From Betaproteobacteria bacterium (lineage in GTDB: Bacteria > Pseudomonadota > Gammaproteobacteria > Burkholderiales > Usitatibacteraceae), in contig JADKJR010000012.1 of the NCBI GenBank assembly GCA_016720925.1, positions 1-64,000 on the forward strand: a stretch of DNA of 64,000 nucleotides, given 5' to 3'. Of this stretch, positions 1-10,226 are shown piece after piece. How positions within the stretch are numbered: the stretch's first letter is position 1; every line of letters starts with the position of its first letter. Position numbers and translations under genes: made by a program. Below the pieces are notes generated by a model. That model was not told the origin of the DNA, made no database searches, and saw only the letters and a program-made list of their open reading frames with translations.

Positions 1-2006
1 GCGCGTGAGGCTAAGTCCGCGCACGGCATCGTTAACCGCCTTTTCCTTTTTGATGTCAAGCGCGGACGTTGCTTCATCCAGAAACAATACCTTTGGCTCT
101 TTGTACAGCGCCCTGGCCAACAAGATGCGCTGCCGCTGTCCGCCGGAAAGCGCTGAACCCATATCGCCAATCAGCGTGTTGTACTGCATCGGCATCGCCA
201 GTATCTCCTCGTGAATAGCAGCGAGTTTTCCGGCATGTTCGATTTTATCGTGACTGGGCGTGGGGTCGAAGAAGCTGATGTTGTCGGCAATCGACCCGGC
301 GGAACAACTGGTCGTCCTGCATCACGGTGCCAACGATATTGCGATATTGTCGAATACCCAGCTTGTGAATATCGACGCCGCCAAGAATGACCTTACCATC
401 GGTGGGCTTGAGCAAGCCCAGCATGATCTTGAGCAACGTCGTTTTTCCACAGCCGGAGGCACCAACTATCGCGACCGATTCGCCTGGTTCGATTTTGATC
501 GAGCATCCGTTCAACACAAATGGCTCGGTGTCCGAATAGCGGAAACTCAGATCGCGGATTTCAGCGATGTATCCGCCAGCGCAGGCATCGTGCTTTGCGC
601 GGTATCTGGTTCGGACTCGGTGAGTACGATATCCGCTAGTCTCTCGCCCTGCACCGTCAGCATCTTCATTTCGATGAACTTGTCGATCAAACCGGATATG
701 CGGGCGGCGAACTGCTCCTTGTAGGCTACGAATGCGAACAGCATTCCGACCGAGAATGCATTGTCCAACACCAAACTCGCACCCAGCCACACCACCGCAA
801 TCTTCTCGGCGCCGAAGACGAACGCATTACCTGAGCGAAAGGCAAGCCCCAGTTTTTGTGTCGACACGTCGCCGTTCATGGTGTCTACAACCAAATTGAG
901 CCAGCGGCTCTTGCGCTCTTCCTGGCGCCCGAAGAGTTTGATCGACTGCACGCCACGAATGGTTTCCAGGAAATGACTTTGCTGCTTCGAGCTATGGATC
1001 AACTGTTCCTCGTGCGCGCGTTTGAACGGTTCATAGAACACCCAGCGCAACACGCCGTACAGCGACACGGCGACGATTGTGATCAGCGTCAACATCGGGC
1101 CAGATCAGCATCATCGCCAAGGTTGCCATTGCCATGAGGCCATCGATGATGGCCTCACAAAAGCTGGTCGTAAGCGTGCGCTGAATGGAAGAGACGGAAT
1201 TGAAACGGGAGACGACATCGCCGATGTGGCGTTTCTCAAAATAGCCGATGGGTAGCTTCAACAGGTGACTGAAAACATTCGCGAGCCATTGAAGGTTGAG
1301 CGACGTACTCATGTAAAGCACCACCCACGAGCGCAACGCGGTTACCGCAGTTTGAACCGCAACCAATAACAAAAAACCTATGCCCAGTGTCGTCAGCAAA
1401 TCGCGATCCGACGACACCACCGCGCCGTCCACCACCCATTGCATGTAGAACGGAGTGACCAGCGCGAACACCTGCAAGACCAACGCCAGCAGCAAAATTT
1501 GCCAGAGCGAGCGCTTTACGCCGGTCACCTTGCCCATCAATTCGCGCAACTTGACCTGCTGTTTCTCTGTTTTCCTCTCGAAGGACGCGGTTGGCGTAAG
1601 TTCAATGCGATACCGGTGAAATGCTTTGAAAGCTCGGAAAGTTCCAGTTTGCGAATGCCGTAGGCAGGATCGTGAATGAACGCGTGCTTTGTTGTAGCGT
1701 GCTTCAATACGACAAAATGATTCATGTCCCAGGAGGATGCATGGCATTTGCAGCTTGGGAAGTTCATCCAGTTCCAGCCGCAATGGACGAGCAGCCAGAT
1801 TAGAGCTGACCCGCCGCCTGCATCACATATGCCAGCGTCGCCCCCTTCATCGAAATCCCAAAGCGCCGGCGTAATGTTGCGAGGTCAGTAACAAGGCCAT
1901 GAAAGCTCGCAACCATGCCGAGACTGGCCAGACCGCACTCCGCGGCCTCGGTTTGCAGCAGCATCGGCAGCTTATTGGCGGCGCGGAAAAACGGGCACGT
2001 GTGCAA
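1..2006 (-). CDS. C39-peptidase ABC exporter (bacteriocin/double-glycine peptide type), partial and frame-interrupted
   Basis: An inner-membrane exporter that would cut double-glycine leaders and pump out the released peptide. The N-terminal C39 peptidase is visible: catalytic Cys in the LQTEAAECG motif (about 1955), His in WDMNHFVVL (about 1720) and Asp in IHDPA (about 1665). A six-helix transmembrane domain follows (about 1480-700), then an ATPase with Walker A SGCGKTTLL (about 440), MQDDQLF (about 315), LSGGQ (about 150) and Walker B VLFLDEATS (about 90). The 3' end lies outside the window. The frame changes near 1800, 1725, 1590, 1095, 590 and 290, although residues on both sides of each break match the family. 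It is the last visible gene of a minus-strand set with HlyD and the leader peptides. The function call is firm; whether the gene is intact depends on whether the frameshifts are real. Confidence 0.85.
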
Positions 2007-2138
2007 TGTTTGTCATCTGTTTCACCAATTTCAGGTTGAGTGATCCCGTGGCGATCAAGATCGCGATCGAGGCGGGGGTGTTTATTTGTGAGGCTGCGTC
2101 GCGTGACGACTAGCGAGAATCCGGTTTCGGAGCTGACA

Positions 2139-3390
2139 TCAGGTATGTGCCTTCTTGCTGAGGCTGAATATGGGCTCAAAAACCCATTCGATCAGTCTCC
2201 TGCGGTCTAGCAATATATCTGCTTCAACCTGCATGCCGGCCACCAGGTTTTGCGGTTTGCCATAGGCGTCCACGCTCTGGGAGTCAAGCGCGACGACAAT
2301 TCGATACATGGGTTCTCGCACAAATTCGGTTGAACCGGGCGGAATCTCTCCAGGTGACAGGGCCGTTTTGGACACGGAAACCACCTTTCCCGAATATTGG
2401 CCAAATTTTTGGTATGGAAAGGCCTGGTATCGCAGCAGCACTTCACGGCCCGGGTCGACAAAACCAATCGCACGTGAGGGTGCGTACAGCGTCGCATGCA
2501 AATTGCTGCCGGCGGGCACCAGCGAGGCAAGCGCTGCATTGCCCGCTACGGTGTGGCCGACATCGGCTTGAATGGCGGTAATGGTGCCATCTTCCGGTGC
2601 TCGTACGATGTACCGCGGCGCATCATCGATCGCCGGACTCCTGCCGCAGACTGGCGAGCGCACGATCCAGTCCGGCGCGATCACGCATCGCTCTTACCGG
2701 CAACTCGCGCGCTTCCTGTGCTAACGCCGCCAGCTCGCGTTGCGCGGCGAACTGGCTACGGGCGATCGCTTGGGTGCGAGCCACTTCATTTAGCCAGTCA
2801 GCCTGCTTTTGTTCCAACTGCGTGGGGGATACAAAACCTTTGTCCGACAATTCCTGCACGCGCTTGTTGGCAAGTTCGGCCAGGTGGACGCGTTCAGCCT
2901 GCGTGCGGGATTCCACTTCAAGCTGCGCGAGTTGATGCCGGCTTTCCGCAGCCCGGCGCGTGACAGCCTGGAGCTGTTCGCGTAGAAGGCGATCCTGCGC
3001 AGCCAATTCGCTCGTCAACGCCGCACGGCGCGAAACAAGCTCGGTCGAGGCGATCGCGTTCGCATCACTGCCGGATGCCGCGATACGCTCTGGTGCCAGC
3101 GCGAACAGAATGTCGCCCGACTTTACTTGCTGCCCCTCCTTGATTCGCATATCACGTACCAACGCACTTTCCCTTGCATACAGCTTCACCACGCCCGTTT
3201 CAGGGGTCAATTGCCCGGTTACCCTTGCCTTCTTGGTGTACTCACCCCATCCAAAAAAAACAACGACTGCGATTGCAACCATCAAGGCGAGAAGCGACAG
3301 CGCCGCGAACGAGATGGGGCGAATGAGAACGATGGTTCCCAGCCAGGTGGTTTGCTTGTGGGCGAGGGCTTCGGGGCGGAAGAGGGACAT
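2139..3390 (-). CDS. HlyD-family membrane fusion (periplasmic adaptor) protein, one frameshift
   Basis: Periplasmic adaptor that links an inner-membrane ABC exporter to an outer-membrane channel, as in type I and microcin export. It starts MSLFRPEAL, has one transmembrane helix at about residues 25-50 (rich in Ala, Val and Phe), then a lipoyl-type half motif (YARESALVRDMRIKEGQQV), a long coiled coil rich in Gln, Ala and Glu (about residues 110-240), and the second lipoyl/beta-barrel half (VRAPEDGTITAIQADVGHTV). The end (GMQVEADILLDRRRLIEW) is typical of the bacteriocin-secretion branch. A single frame change near 2640 splits it. It lies 11 bp downstream of the DUF3857 gene and about 130 bp upstream of the exporter, so it is probably cotranscribed with both. 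Confidence 0.88.
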
Positions 3391-3401
3391 TTGTGTCAGC
3401 C

Positions 3402-5258
3402 TTATTGGATAAGTATTTGGGCTTTGCTGTCGCGAATGATCGCTGTACGTAGAAGCTCAACCTCTGTCCAGTCCTCCTTGGCACACATGGCAGCCGGCCT
3501 CTCCCGCTTGAGCACGCGCCTTACGACAACGCTATTGCCTTTCTGTTCGTATGAAGAAGAAAAACGCTGCGTCTTGCTCTGAAAATTCGCGCCCTTAGGC
3601 AAGGCCAATATCTTGAATTCGCCGGGGACGACTATTTCGTAGTTCTCTTCATAGGCGTCGCTTGCGCATCGAAAATCGGTCTGCCGATTGGCGACTCGCG
3701 CCCCTGCGCAACCCCACTAATTGCAAAAGGGTTGAATCCAAGCGGGACTGTAATCGCACCAGGACTTTGAAAGTACACTGCGTCTTCCAGCTCGTAGGCT
3801 GCCTGAATCTCAAATGCCTTCGACAGGTCTGCGGGGCTCGTGAATGAAAGGCTACCGGCACCGCGTTGCTGGGACTGTGACAAGGTCTCGGCTACCACTC
3901 GCGGCAAGATGTTTGGCGCCATGTTAGAAAATTGCGAGCGGAGCACGTTGTCGAACTTCCCGTTTGTGACAATTTTGGTGGTGGCCTTGGACATCCCGTC
4001 GCTCTTGAGGTCGAACTTCGTGACCACGAAGATATTGTCGTGAGTGGCCGACGGCGCGGGAAGCTTCAGCAGCGCACCCGACTTGGTGGAAAGCGCCTGC
4101 TTTCCTTGCAAGATGCTCGGTATCGCGCCAAATCGCGCGTAGCTGGACGTACCGTCGAGGAACAGTTCGTATTTCGGTACGTGAAGGATCACGTGGTCAA
4201 ACGCGCCAAGCGCGGCCACTCCCGGCGGTTTGAAAGTCGCGTGGGTAAGATTGACAAGCAGAGGACTGGAATCAACGCCTCTGGCTGCAAGCAGGCCTGC
4301 ATCAGGGTCGTGTAATCTTTGCAATCGCCGTATTTTGTATCGATGATTGTTTCTGCCGCGCGCGGCACCAGCGGGCCGGTGCCAAGATGCAACGCGACGT
4401 AGCGCACGTTGCGAATGGCCCATTCGTAGATCTTGCGTACTTCGTCCCTTTGGTCGGTCGCACCCTTGGTCAATTCCTCAGCCAACTTGCGAATTGACGG
4501 TGTCGCCGTCGCCTTGGCGGCGGCACGACTTTCGTAGGCACTACCCAATGCCCCCCAGTTGGCAAAGGTACTCACGGCGAGGCTAGGCGCGTTGTCCCTA
4601 TCCGCCACCTCAAGTGCTTCGACAGTGCGGGGTGCGAGATTCCGGTGAACCCACGTCAGCGTGCGTTTTCCGTCGGTATGACTATCAGTGGCGGGGCCTA
4701 GTCCCTGTTGCCAGGTACGTAGCGGAAGGTCAACCGGCGTAATTACCGTAACCTTGGCATCGTCGATCTTGTCGGTCGTGGAGAAAGGCTGATAGAGACT
4801 GAAATTATCGGGGAAATGCGCTCAAGCCGCGTCAGCCGATACTTGAACGTGACAGCCGTGTTCACCGCCACATCGGGAAACACCACAAAACGCAATTTTT
4901 GGCTGTTGAACATCGGCGCATTCGACGCGACCGGCGAGGCTTGCGTGAAGATGGCGTCATTCTTGACATCGACTCGTTCGCCGTTTGCCTTGACGGTAAA
5001 TGCCTCCAGAATCTCGAGCGTTTCCTGTCCCTCGTTCACCGGAATCGGAATCTGCGCGTTTTGTCGCGCAGCTTGCTCGGTGTTAAAACGGATCGTACGC
5101 TCCGCCGTGTGGACATAGCTGCCGTCTCTGTTCACCTCAAAGGTATCGTACTGGCGCTCGTAAGTGTAGGCGGTTTTCCCAGGTTGAGCAGGTTGCGCGT
5201 TCGCGGAAAAATGCGTTAGACAACAGACGAGCGATAGCAGTAGTGAAGTCGATTTCAT
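3402..5258 (-). CDS. DUF3857/transglutaminase-like secreted protein, three frameshifts
   Basis: The N-terminus MKSTSLLLSLVCCLTHFSANA is a clear signal peptide, so the protein is likely periplasmic. A DUF3857 region follows (YERQYDTFEVNRDGSYVHTA onward, about residues 25-250). A transglutaminase-like core comes next with the catalytic-type Cys in TKYGDCKDYTTLMQA and downstream HVILHVPKYELFLDGT. The last third resembles the DUF3858-like tail of this family. Frame changes near 4808 (a C run one base short), 4285 and 3655 break the frame, but each join restores family sequence. The family is often seen in cell-envelope or peptide contexts without a defined reaction. Here it lies between the leader peptides and the export genes, which suggests a role with the exported peptides; that is inference from position only. 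Confidence 0.75.
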
Positions 5259-5330
5259 GATGGTTCGGAGTTCCTGTATTTCGTATTGTGGTCAAACCAA
5301 TGTTCTGCGGTTGTGAGTAGTTGGTCGTTT

Positions 5331-5547
5331 TCAAAAATGCGGCGTCGAGAACTTACTGCCACTTTTGCTCCTTCTTTGAGTTCTTGAGAGTTCGATTAGC
5401 CGCTCATCATATCTATCGTCGTGACACAATATGCCGACTAACAGAGCTCCAATACCAGCAGCCATTCCGCTGGCGAGGATAGTGCCATTCAAAAACAATG
5501 CCAACACTAGCGAAACTGCGCCGATGCACCAACATTTTTTCCTTCAT
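5331..5547 (-). CDS. Candidate small two-helix membrane protein (possible immunity protein), frame broken near its start
   Basis: Reading the minus strand from the ATG at 5547, with one A removed from the six-A run at about 5535-5540, gives a 70-residue product. It starts MKEKCWCIGAVSLVLALF, has two hydrophobic stretches (residues about 7-22 and 26-41), and ends in a basic, polar tail with DDRYDERLIELSRTQRRS. A purine-rich stretch (GGAAAGG) lies upstream of the ATG. Small two-helix proteins next to double-glycine peptide genes are often immunity proteins; I cannot recognise the family. The need for a one-base correction keeps confidence low. Confidence 0.35.
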
Positions 5548-5637
5548 TGGGCCCCATTTTTCCTTTCCAGTAAATTTTCTCGGGCTATGCGCCGTCGCGA
5601 AAATGCTTTCGCGGCGGCGCAGTTCAACATAGCTAGC

Positions 5638-5900
5638 CTACGCCATTACAATCACCATGACCCGCCTTGCAAGAGGTTGTTGCGTTTGCGGCGCACTGAT
5701 CCGCAATGGATTGCCCCAAGTAGCGCCGCGTTTACGGAAACCACCAGCCATCGCACCGGCCGGACCCCCAACCACAAAGCCCACAACCGCCGGCCAATCC
5801 ACCGATTCGACTGCCCAATACTTCGCAACCGCCTCCCCCTGAGATAGTTTCCACTTCGCTAGATGCAATCAACCTTCGTCGCTGCTTTCTCTTTTGTCAT
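5638..5900 (-). CDS. Double-glycine leader peptide gene with glycine-rich hydrophobic core, frame-interrupted
   Basis: Starts MTKEKAATKVD at 5900. Allowing one base change near 5868 and one in the G run near 5840, the product has a leader ending SSEVETISGG. The core contains a hydrophobic glycine/alanine-rich stretch (VVGFVVGGPAGAMAGG) like the pore-forming part of class II bacteriocins and microcins. Without the changes the frame stops after about 13 residues. The leader positions -4 (Ile) and -7 (Val) fit C39 peptidase substrates. The order downstream of three other leader peptides and upstream of exporter genes supports the call. The exact mature sequence is uncertain because of the two frame changes. 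Confidence 0.5.
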
Positions 5901-6168
5901 GATATTTCCTTTTCAATTGTTTGTGCTGCGGATTTTGTAGAGCGAATTGCGGGCGAAAAGCTAGATGCGCCCCGCTTGCCGCCGTTGCAAATACTGTTCT
6001 CGCCGAACTAGCAAGGTAGTCCTCGTATGGCGCAGGCGGAAGCGGATCCGGAAATGGGAACGGATTCAGATACGGCCAACCCGGCTGTGGAATGCAGCCG
6101 CCCTCCGGCGTGGGCATAACGCCGCCTGAAATTTCGTTTACTTGATTGTTGTCGAGTTGCTTTGGCAT
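5869..6168 (-). CDS. Double-glycine leader peptide gene, proline-rich core
   Basis: The product starts MPKQLDNNQVNEISGG, a textbook C39 leader with Leu at -12, Val at -7, Ile at -4 and a Gly-Gly end. The ATG at 6168 has AGGAGA eight bases upstream. The core begins VMPTPEGGCIPQPGW and is rich in Pro, Phe, Tyr and Asp, followed by an Ala/Ser-rich stretch and a basic tail. The last codons overlap the start of the next peptide gene, so the true end could be earlier if a frameshift is present. The core matches no bacteriocin I know. Confidence 0.6.
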   Translation of the reverse strand: MPKQLDNNQVNEISGGVMPTPEGGCIPQPGWPYLNPFPFPDPLPPAPYEDYLASSARTVFATAASGAHLAFRPQFALQNPQHKQLKRKYHDKRESSDEG

Positions 6169-6220
6169 GGTGATCTCCTGTGTTGGAAAAGATACGTGGT
6201 ATGTGGTGTGCGCTGCAGTG

Positions 6221-6385
6221 TCAGACTGGAAAGAGCGGGCCATCCGGATTTGGGCCGTCCGGGTTGTATGGTGGGGTGCCGCCGGGATTGCCGGGCCAGA
6301 GGCCGTTTTCGAAGATTTCGCCGAGTGTCCCCGGAAGCGCGCCGCCGGAAATTTCATTTACCTGCTCAACTTTTACATCTTTCAT
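6221..6385 (-). CDS. Double-glycine leader peptide gene, Gly/Pro/Asn-rich core
   Basis: An intact 54-residue frame starting MKDVKVEQVNEISGG, with Val at -12, Val at -7, Ile at -4 and a Gly-Gly end. GGAG lies about nine bases before the ATG. The predicted mature peptide (about 39 residues) starts ALPGTLGEIFENG and continues with repeated Gly, Pro, Asn and Asp, ending GPLFPV. The leader shares VNEISGG with the next peptide downstream, so the two arose by duplication of the leader with diverged cores. It is probably a substrate of the exporter at the left edge of the window. Confidence 0.65.
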   Translation of the reverse strand: MKDVKVEQVNEISGGALPGTLGEIFENGLWPGNPGGTPPYNPDGPNPDGPLFPV

Positions 6386-6495
6386 CGCTGTAACTCCTTC
6401 AGGGTGGGTGTTTGCATCGGTTGCTTCATTACCGCCGGGTCGATGCATGCCTGGCGGGTTGTCCAAAAAACGGGTTGGCGGATTCTTGGAGCGTT

Positions 6496-6870
6496 TCAGT
6501 GGAACATGGGATTCGGCCAGTCCCATACAGGCAAGTTTGTCGGCTCGGGTGCAGGCGCCGCTGGTGGCGAATCCCACCAATCGCCTTCAAACCAATTTGG
6601 CTCCCGTTGCGGAATGGGACCTGGTATGCGACTCGTAGTGGGAAAATCGAGATAGGAACTCATGGCTGTCTTCATGTGTATTTGATCCGCCGGGAACCGC
6701 GCTACCAGGCGAGGCTCGCTGCGGATACTGCGCGATAGTTGCAGCATCTCCGCCAAATAGCCTTGCTCCTGTTCCGCTTGGCTGATATCTGCAAGCATGA
6801 CGTCGTAGTCGAGAATCTCTGGGCGACCGCCGGAAATGTTGAGTACGTCGCGTTGATCAAGCTCTCTCAT
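6496..6870 (-). CDS. Double-glycine leader peptide gene, long acidic/Trp-Pro-rich core
   Basis: The start at 6870 is preferred over an ATG 12 bases earlier because GGAG lies seven bases upstream of it. The leader MRELDQRDVLNISGG fits the C39 consensus (Leu -12, Val -7, Ile -4). The core of about 109 residues starts RPEILDYDVML and ends with a Trp/Pro-rich tail (FEGDWWDSPP, LPVWDWPNP). It is long for a bacteriocin, so the exported product could be a larger secreted peptide. It is the first recognisable gene of the minus-strand export operon; any promoter should lie in 6871-7300. Confidence 0.6.
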   Translation of the reverse strand: MRELDQRDVLNISGGRPEILDYDVMLADISQAEQEQGYLAEMLQLSRSIRSEPRLVARFPADQIHMKTAMSSYLDFPTTSRIPGPIPQREPNWFEGDWWDSPPAAPAPEPTNLPVWDWPNPMFH

Positions 6871-7502
6871 GTTCGTCTCCATTCGGTGGAAGATGCGGTT
6901 CGTCGATGGAGTGCATCGTAGGGCCGAGCGAATCGCGCGGCCAGTGAGAATCGGATAAACAAAAGTCCAATTTTCCTGTTGAAACGGTATATGAAAGTCG
7001 GATAAATTTGAGGGTTTGCTCGTGACTCCGTGTCGGCGACGCGCGAATGAGCATTGCCGGGATAGAGTGGTCGATGCGGTGCCTGGCTACTCGCGGGAGC
7101 GGCGTGATTGCAGTGTGCTGATCCGCACTGACGAGGGGGTGATTGGCCTCACGCGGCGGCGATTCACCGGCAAGTCCCAAATTTCGTTATGCGCGCGTGC
7201 CGGCGGAGATCCGAATCAATGTGACTTTGCGACGCAGATCAGAACTTCGATTCCTGCCGCGACCAGCGGAAGTCGCATGGGATGCGCGAGCGGCAGTAAC
7301 CGTGATTCGATAAAACGCTAGCATCGGCGCGGCTCGCGGGCCAAAAATGACTGGAAAAGCGCGCCAGTGCTAGTTTCTACAGGTTATGAAGGCCGGCAAA
7401 TTGTCAAGGCGACAATTGGACCTTTCTTGCTCCCGATTTTGACGATGGGTGCAAGAGTTCAAAAGTTATGATGCCGCCATTGTCAATTTGAAGGATGAGT
7501 GA
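6871..7502. other. Intergenic region upstream of the leader-peptide operon
   Basis: About 630 bases between the first leader-peptide gene (minus) and the next plus-strand gene. Apart from one palindromic repeat copy at 7312-7377 I see no convincing gene. Short frames on both strands here have no recognisable product. The minus-strand operon promoter is expected in the 6880-7010 part, which is AT-rich, but I could not settle on a -10/-35 pair. Confidence 0.5.
7312..7377. repeat. Dispersed palindromic intergenic repeat, copy 1
   Basis: Left arm CTAGCATCGGCGCGGCT and right arm GCGCGCCAGTGCTAG are inverted imperfect copies around a loop containing AAAATGACTGG. The same arms recur at 25681, 32836, 36223, 52513 and 59263. 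It resembles REP-type elements in size and form. Confidence 0.7.
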
Positions 7503-8003
7503 TTGCAGAACTTACTACCGTGTTCGACCGAGTTGCCTCCATCTATCGATCGACGCATTCAATTCCGCCTCCTTGGGCTGGGACTAAGCCGTTGGGCGAT
7601 TCCAATCCAGGATTGGCAGCAGCGCTTTCGCGGCTTGGAAAAATGGCTTACCTTGGGCCACAGGTCGCCGATGTTGACGATTCTCGGCCTGCTCGGTCGC
7701 TATCAACGAGCGAGGGTGTGCCCCCGTGACGAGTTAGTCGCGACCGATCTTGCGCATCTGGATTTCAATTATTGGCATGCTCGTTGGCCACGTTGGGTGA
7801 CACTGGGGCAGCCGATGCGCTGGCAGCCACTGGAATCCACGTTTTCCGACTTTGAACGGCGATTTTCAGGCGGAAGCGTGCCGCAGGTTTGGGCTTCAGA
7901 TTCGCCAGTTGTCGACCCGTCTCAAGCTTCATTGCACATGCTCGGGTTGTTACCAAGTGCTGGGTCCGATGAAATCGAAAACCCTGGCTCGCGCAATACG
8001 TAA
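7503..8003 (+). CDS. Hypothetical protein, not recognised
   Basis: An open frame of 166 codons from a TTG at 7503. It is rich in Trp, Arg and Leu (for example HARWPRWVTLG and DFNYWHARW) and has no signal peptide or membrane segment. An alternative frame starting at a GTG at 7499 runs 76 codons, so the true start or frame is uncertain. It lies between the leader-peptide operon and a second small gene, in a stretch where most frames carry one-base breaks. I recognise no family. Confidence 0.35.
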   Translation: MQNLLPCSTELPPSIDRRIQFRLLGLGLSRWAIPIQDWQQRFRGLEKWLTLGHRSPMLTILGLLGRYQRARVCPRDELVATDLAHLDFNYWHARWPRWVTLGQPMRWQPLESTFSDFERRFSGGSVPQVWASDSPVVDPSQASLHMLGLLPSAGSDEIENPGSRNT

Positions 8004-8053
8004 GTTGCTAGACTATGCGCAGTGAATCAATTCTAACTTTGGATTACCTTGCG

Positions 8054-8348
8054 ATGAGTACACCCTCGATTGCGTACGTTTACGTTGGTACGGACGGAAA
8101 GGTTGCCGCCCATGCGGTCGACGTTCGCAGTTTTTGTGAATCGGTACTTGGGCAAGCACAAAAGTTTCGCACTGGCTTGGGCGCAGTTCGACAAGCGCTG
8201 CCTGTTCGCGCGCTATGCGACTTCGCCGCATGAGCTTTTGGAGGTTGTTATCCAGCAGACTAGCCAAATTCCGGATCTCTACCGCGACGCAGTGAGGCGA
8301 GAGGCCCAACGAATCGCAGACTGGGGTGAATTTGATGCGCGCCGCTAA
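8054..8348 (+). CDS. Small hypothetical protein, frame broken in a T run
   Basis: The ATG at 8054 opens MSTPSIAYVYVGTDGKVAA. Removing one T from the five-T run at 8131-8135 joins this to VNRYLGKHKSFALAWAQFDK and a helical, charged C-terminus ending YRDAVRREAQRIADWGEFD, about 97 residues in all. Without the correction the downstream part can only start from a TTG. No signal peptide, no membrane segment and no family that I recognise. It ends 18 bases before the convergent sensor kinase gene. Confidence 0.4.
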
Positions 8349-8365
8349 ATTCGCGGGTGGGAAAA

Positions 8366-10226
8366 CTAAGTGGGCAATAGCAGAATTCGATCGACCTCGG
8401 AAGTAAAGGCGCTGAACCAGGTTTCTGGCGTTTCCAGTCCCACGGACACTCGATCTCTATAGTCGCAGAGCCGTGCAAGTGACGTGTATCCGGCGAGGTA
8501 AGCAGAAGACTTCAAGTTGTGCGTAAGTGCAATGACGCCACTTTCATCAGACGCATTCATCCGCTCATAGATCGCCAGAACGTCATTTGGCAAATGGATC
8601 AGGATCGCCGCCTGAATATCTTTTACGACGTCTCCAAGACCTTGGGGCATGTCCATGTCGCCGAAGCGCTCAGCGATTGGTGTGGCTCCCGCCGGGGCCT
8701 GGCTTTGCAAGAAAGAAGTGAATAGAACTCCTTCGCCTGCAGTGGTTTTGAAGCAATCCTCCGACTTTGTCTTCAACACCCGCGATCATCGCCGGTGTAA
8801 TGGTGTCCGCTGACATGAGTATCACCCACGGTGGATCAAAGGCAGAGTCCAAGAATTCCGTTTCGAGTGCGGTGAGAATTTCGGCTGCAGTGCGGTTTGG
8901 CAGGTAGTAGTCAAGCAAGACGGTATCGAAATTGCTGTCCGGAGATTTCAACAGCATTAGCGCGTGGTCGCCATCAGACGAGTACGCAATCAGCACCCGC
9001 ATTGGTCGCCAATAGTTCGCATAGCCGTAGGTGTTCGCGATTGTCGTCCACGATTAGGACACGTTTGCCCCTTAGCACGTCCGTGCGCCGCGCCTCGAGG
9101 TCCGGCATTCGGCGCGAATCGTTGGCGAAAAGAACTTGTTGGGCAAGAACAAACGGTAGTTGTTCTTCTAGCCGTTGTATCGATAGCGTACCGTTGAAAC
9201 CCTTCCTCGCCCAGTCCTCAGCAGCATTGGCTTGCGGATTCCGCAGAAGTGCGAGACAAATGGCTTGGCGCCCATCTGGTGCGCCTAATACGCCGCCTGC
9301 CACCAGCGCCTTTCCGCAGTCTGAGTCGACGTCTACCAGCAGCACTCTTGGACAATCCGATCCGAATGCTGCCAAGAAATATTCGTCGACCGACCGGGAA
9401 GCAACCCGCTGTTCGCGACCGCAATATGTGCCACTCTTGAACAACGCCTTGAGGAATCACCAAGATGTTCGTCGTTCGATACCAGCACGATACTCATTTC
9501 TTCTGCGAAGGCAGGCGGAAATGCCTGCGCCATTTCGGCTGGAATGGTGATCCCGAAATAGGCTCCCGCTGCATCGGCACGGTTATGTGCGATCAACGTA
9601 CCGCCGACACTGCTCAGCCATTGAGCCAAGCTGGCGAGCCCAATCCGCTCGCCGGTGGCTGCGGTAATACTATCGCCCGGAATGACTCCACGCGCGATCG
9701 AGTTTTGCTCCTCTCGCGTCAGCCCGAATCCATTGTCCATTACCCCAAATGAAACGAGACATTTGTCACCGTCATTACAAACAGGCTTATTCACGCTTGC
9801 GGTGATCAATATGGTGCCGGCAGGCGAGTATTTGATGGCGTTGTCAATCAAGTTGAGAAGTGCCCGCACTACTCTATTTCTGTCCAACAAAACGCGCCCG
9901 TCGAAGCCGTCTATGAATATATGGGTACGAAGGCCTTTGCTTCGCGTTGCGGCGCTCAAACTGGTGGCGGCAGAATGAAGGATTGTTCCAAGATCGCACG
10001 CCGTGCGCGGGTTTGAGTGGGGATCCTCGATTAGCGCCGAGCTGAGAATATGCTGTAGCTCAATGGAGGAGCAGGACAGGGAATTCACCCATTCCAGCGC
10101 GTGCAGCGGTAGGCTTTCGCGTTTGAGCTGATCCACCGCAATTCGGATGGCGGCAACCAAGTTCTTGGCATCGTGAACGGCGGCTCTGGAAAAACCGAAT
10201 TCGCCGTTGTTTCTCGCTTCAGTCAT
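8366..10226 (-). CDS. Hybrid histidine kinase (HATPase, receiver domains, Hpt), frame-interrupted
   Basis: Signalling kinase without a visible membrane segment, so probably cytoplasmic. From the N-terminus: an H-box-like segment VHDAKNLVAAIRIAVDQL (residues about 17-34), an ATPase domain with N-box ALLNLIDNAIKYS and G-box-like DNGFGL, a degenerate receiver (RVLLVDVDSDCGKAL), and a receiver GKRVLIVDDNREHL with phosphoacceptor Asp in VLLDYYLPN. A C-terminal Hpt domain has the phosphorylatable His in ALTHNLKSSAYLAG. Frame changes near 9440, 9000 and 8785 interrupt it, but all domains are recognisable. The first codons overlap the end of the response regulator gene, so the two form a translationally coupled pair. 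Position between the peptide array and the export locus makes a regulatory role there plausible. Confidence 0.8.

Noticed and set aside
260..724. Plus-strand frame of 154 codons at the left edge
   Set aside because: Opposite the ATPase domain of the exporter, where Walker A and other motifs are clear on the minus strand.
8131..8135. Phase variation by homopolymer slippage
   Set aside because: The runs are only about five bases, shorter than usual switching tracts, and breaks also hit housekeeping genes, so error or decay is simpler.
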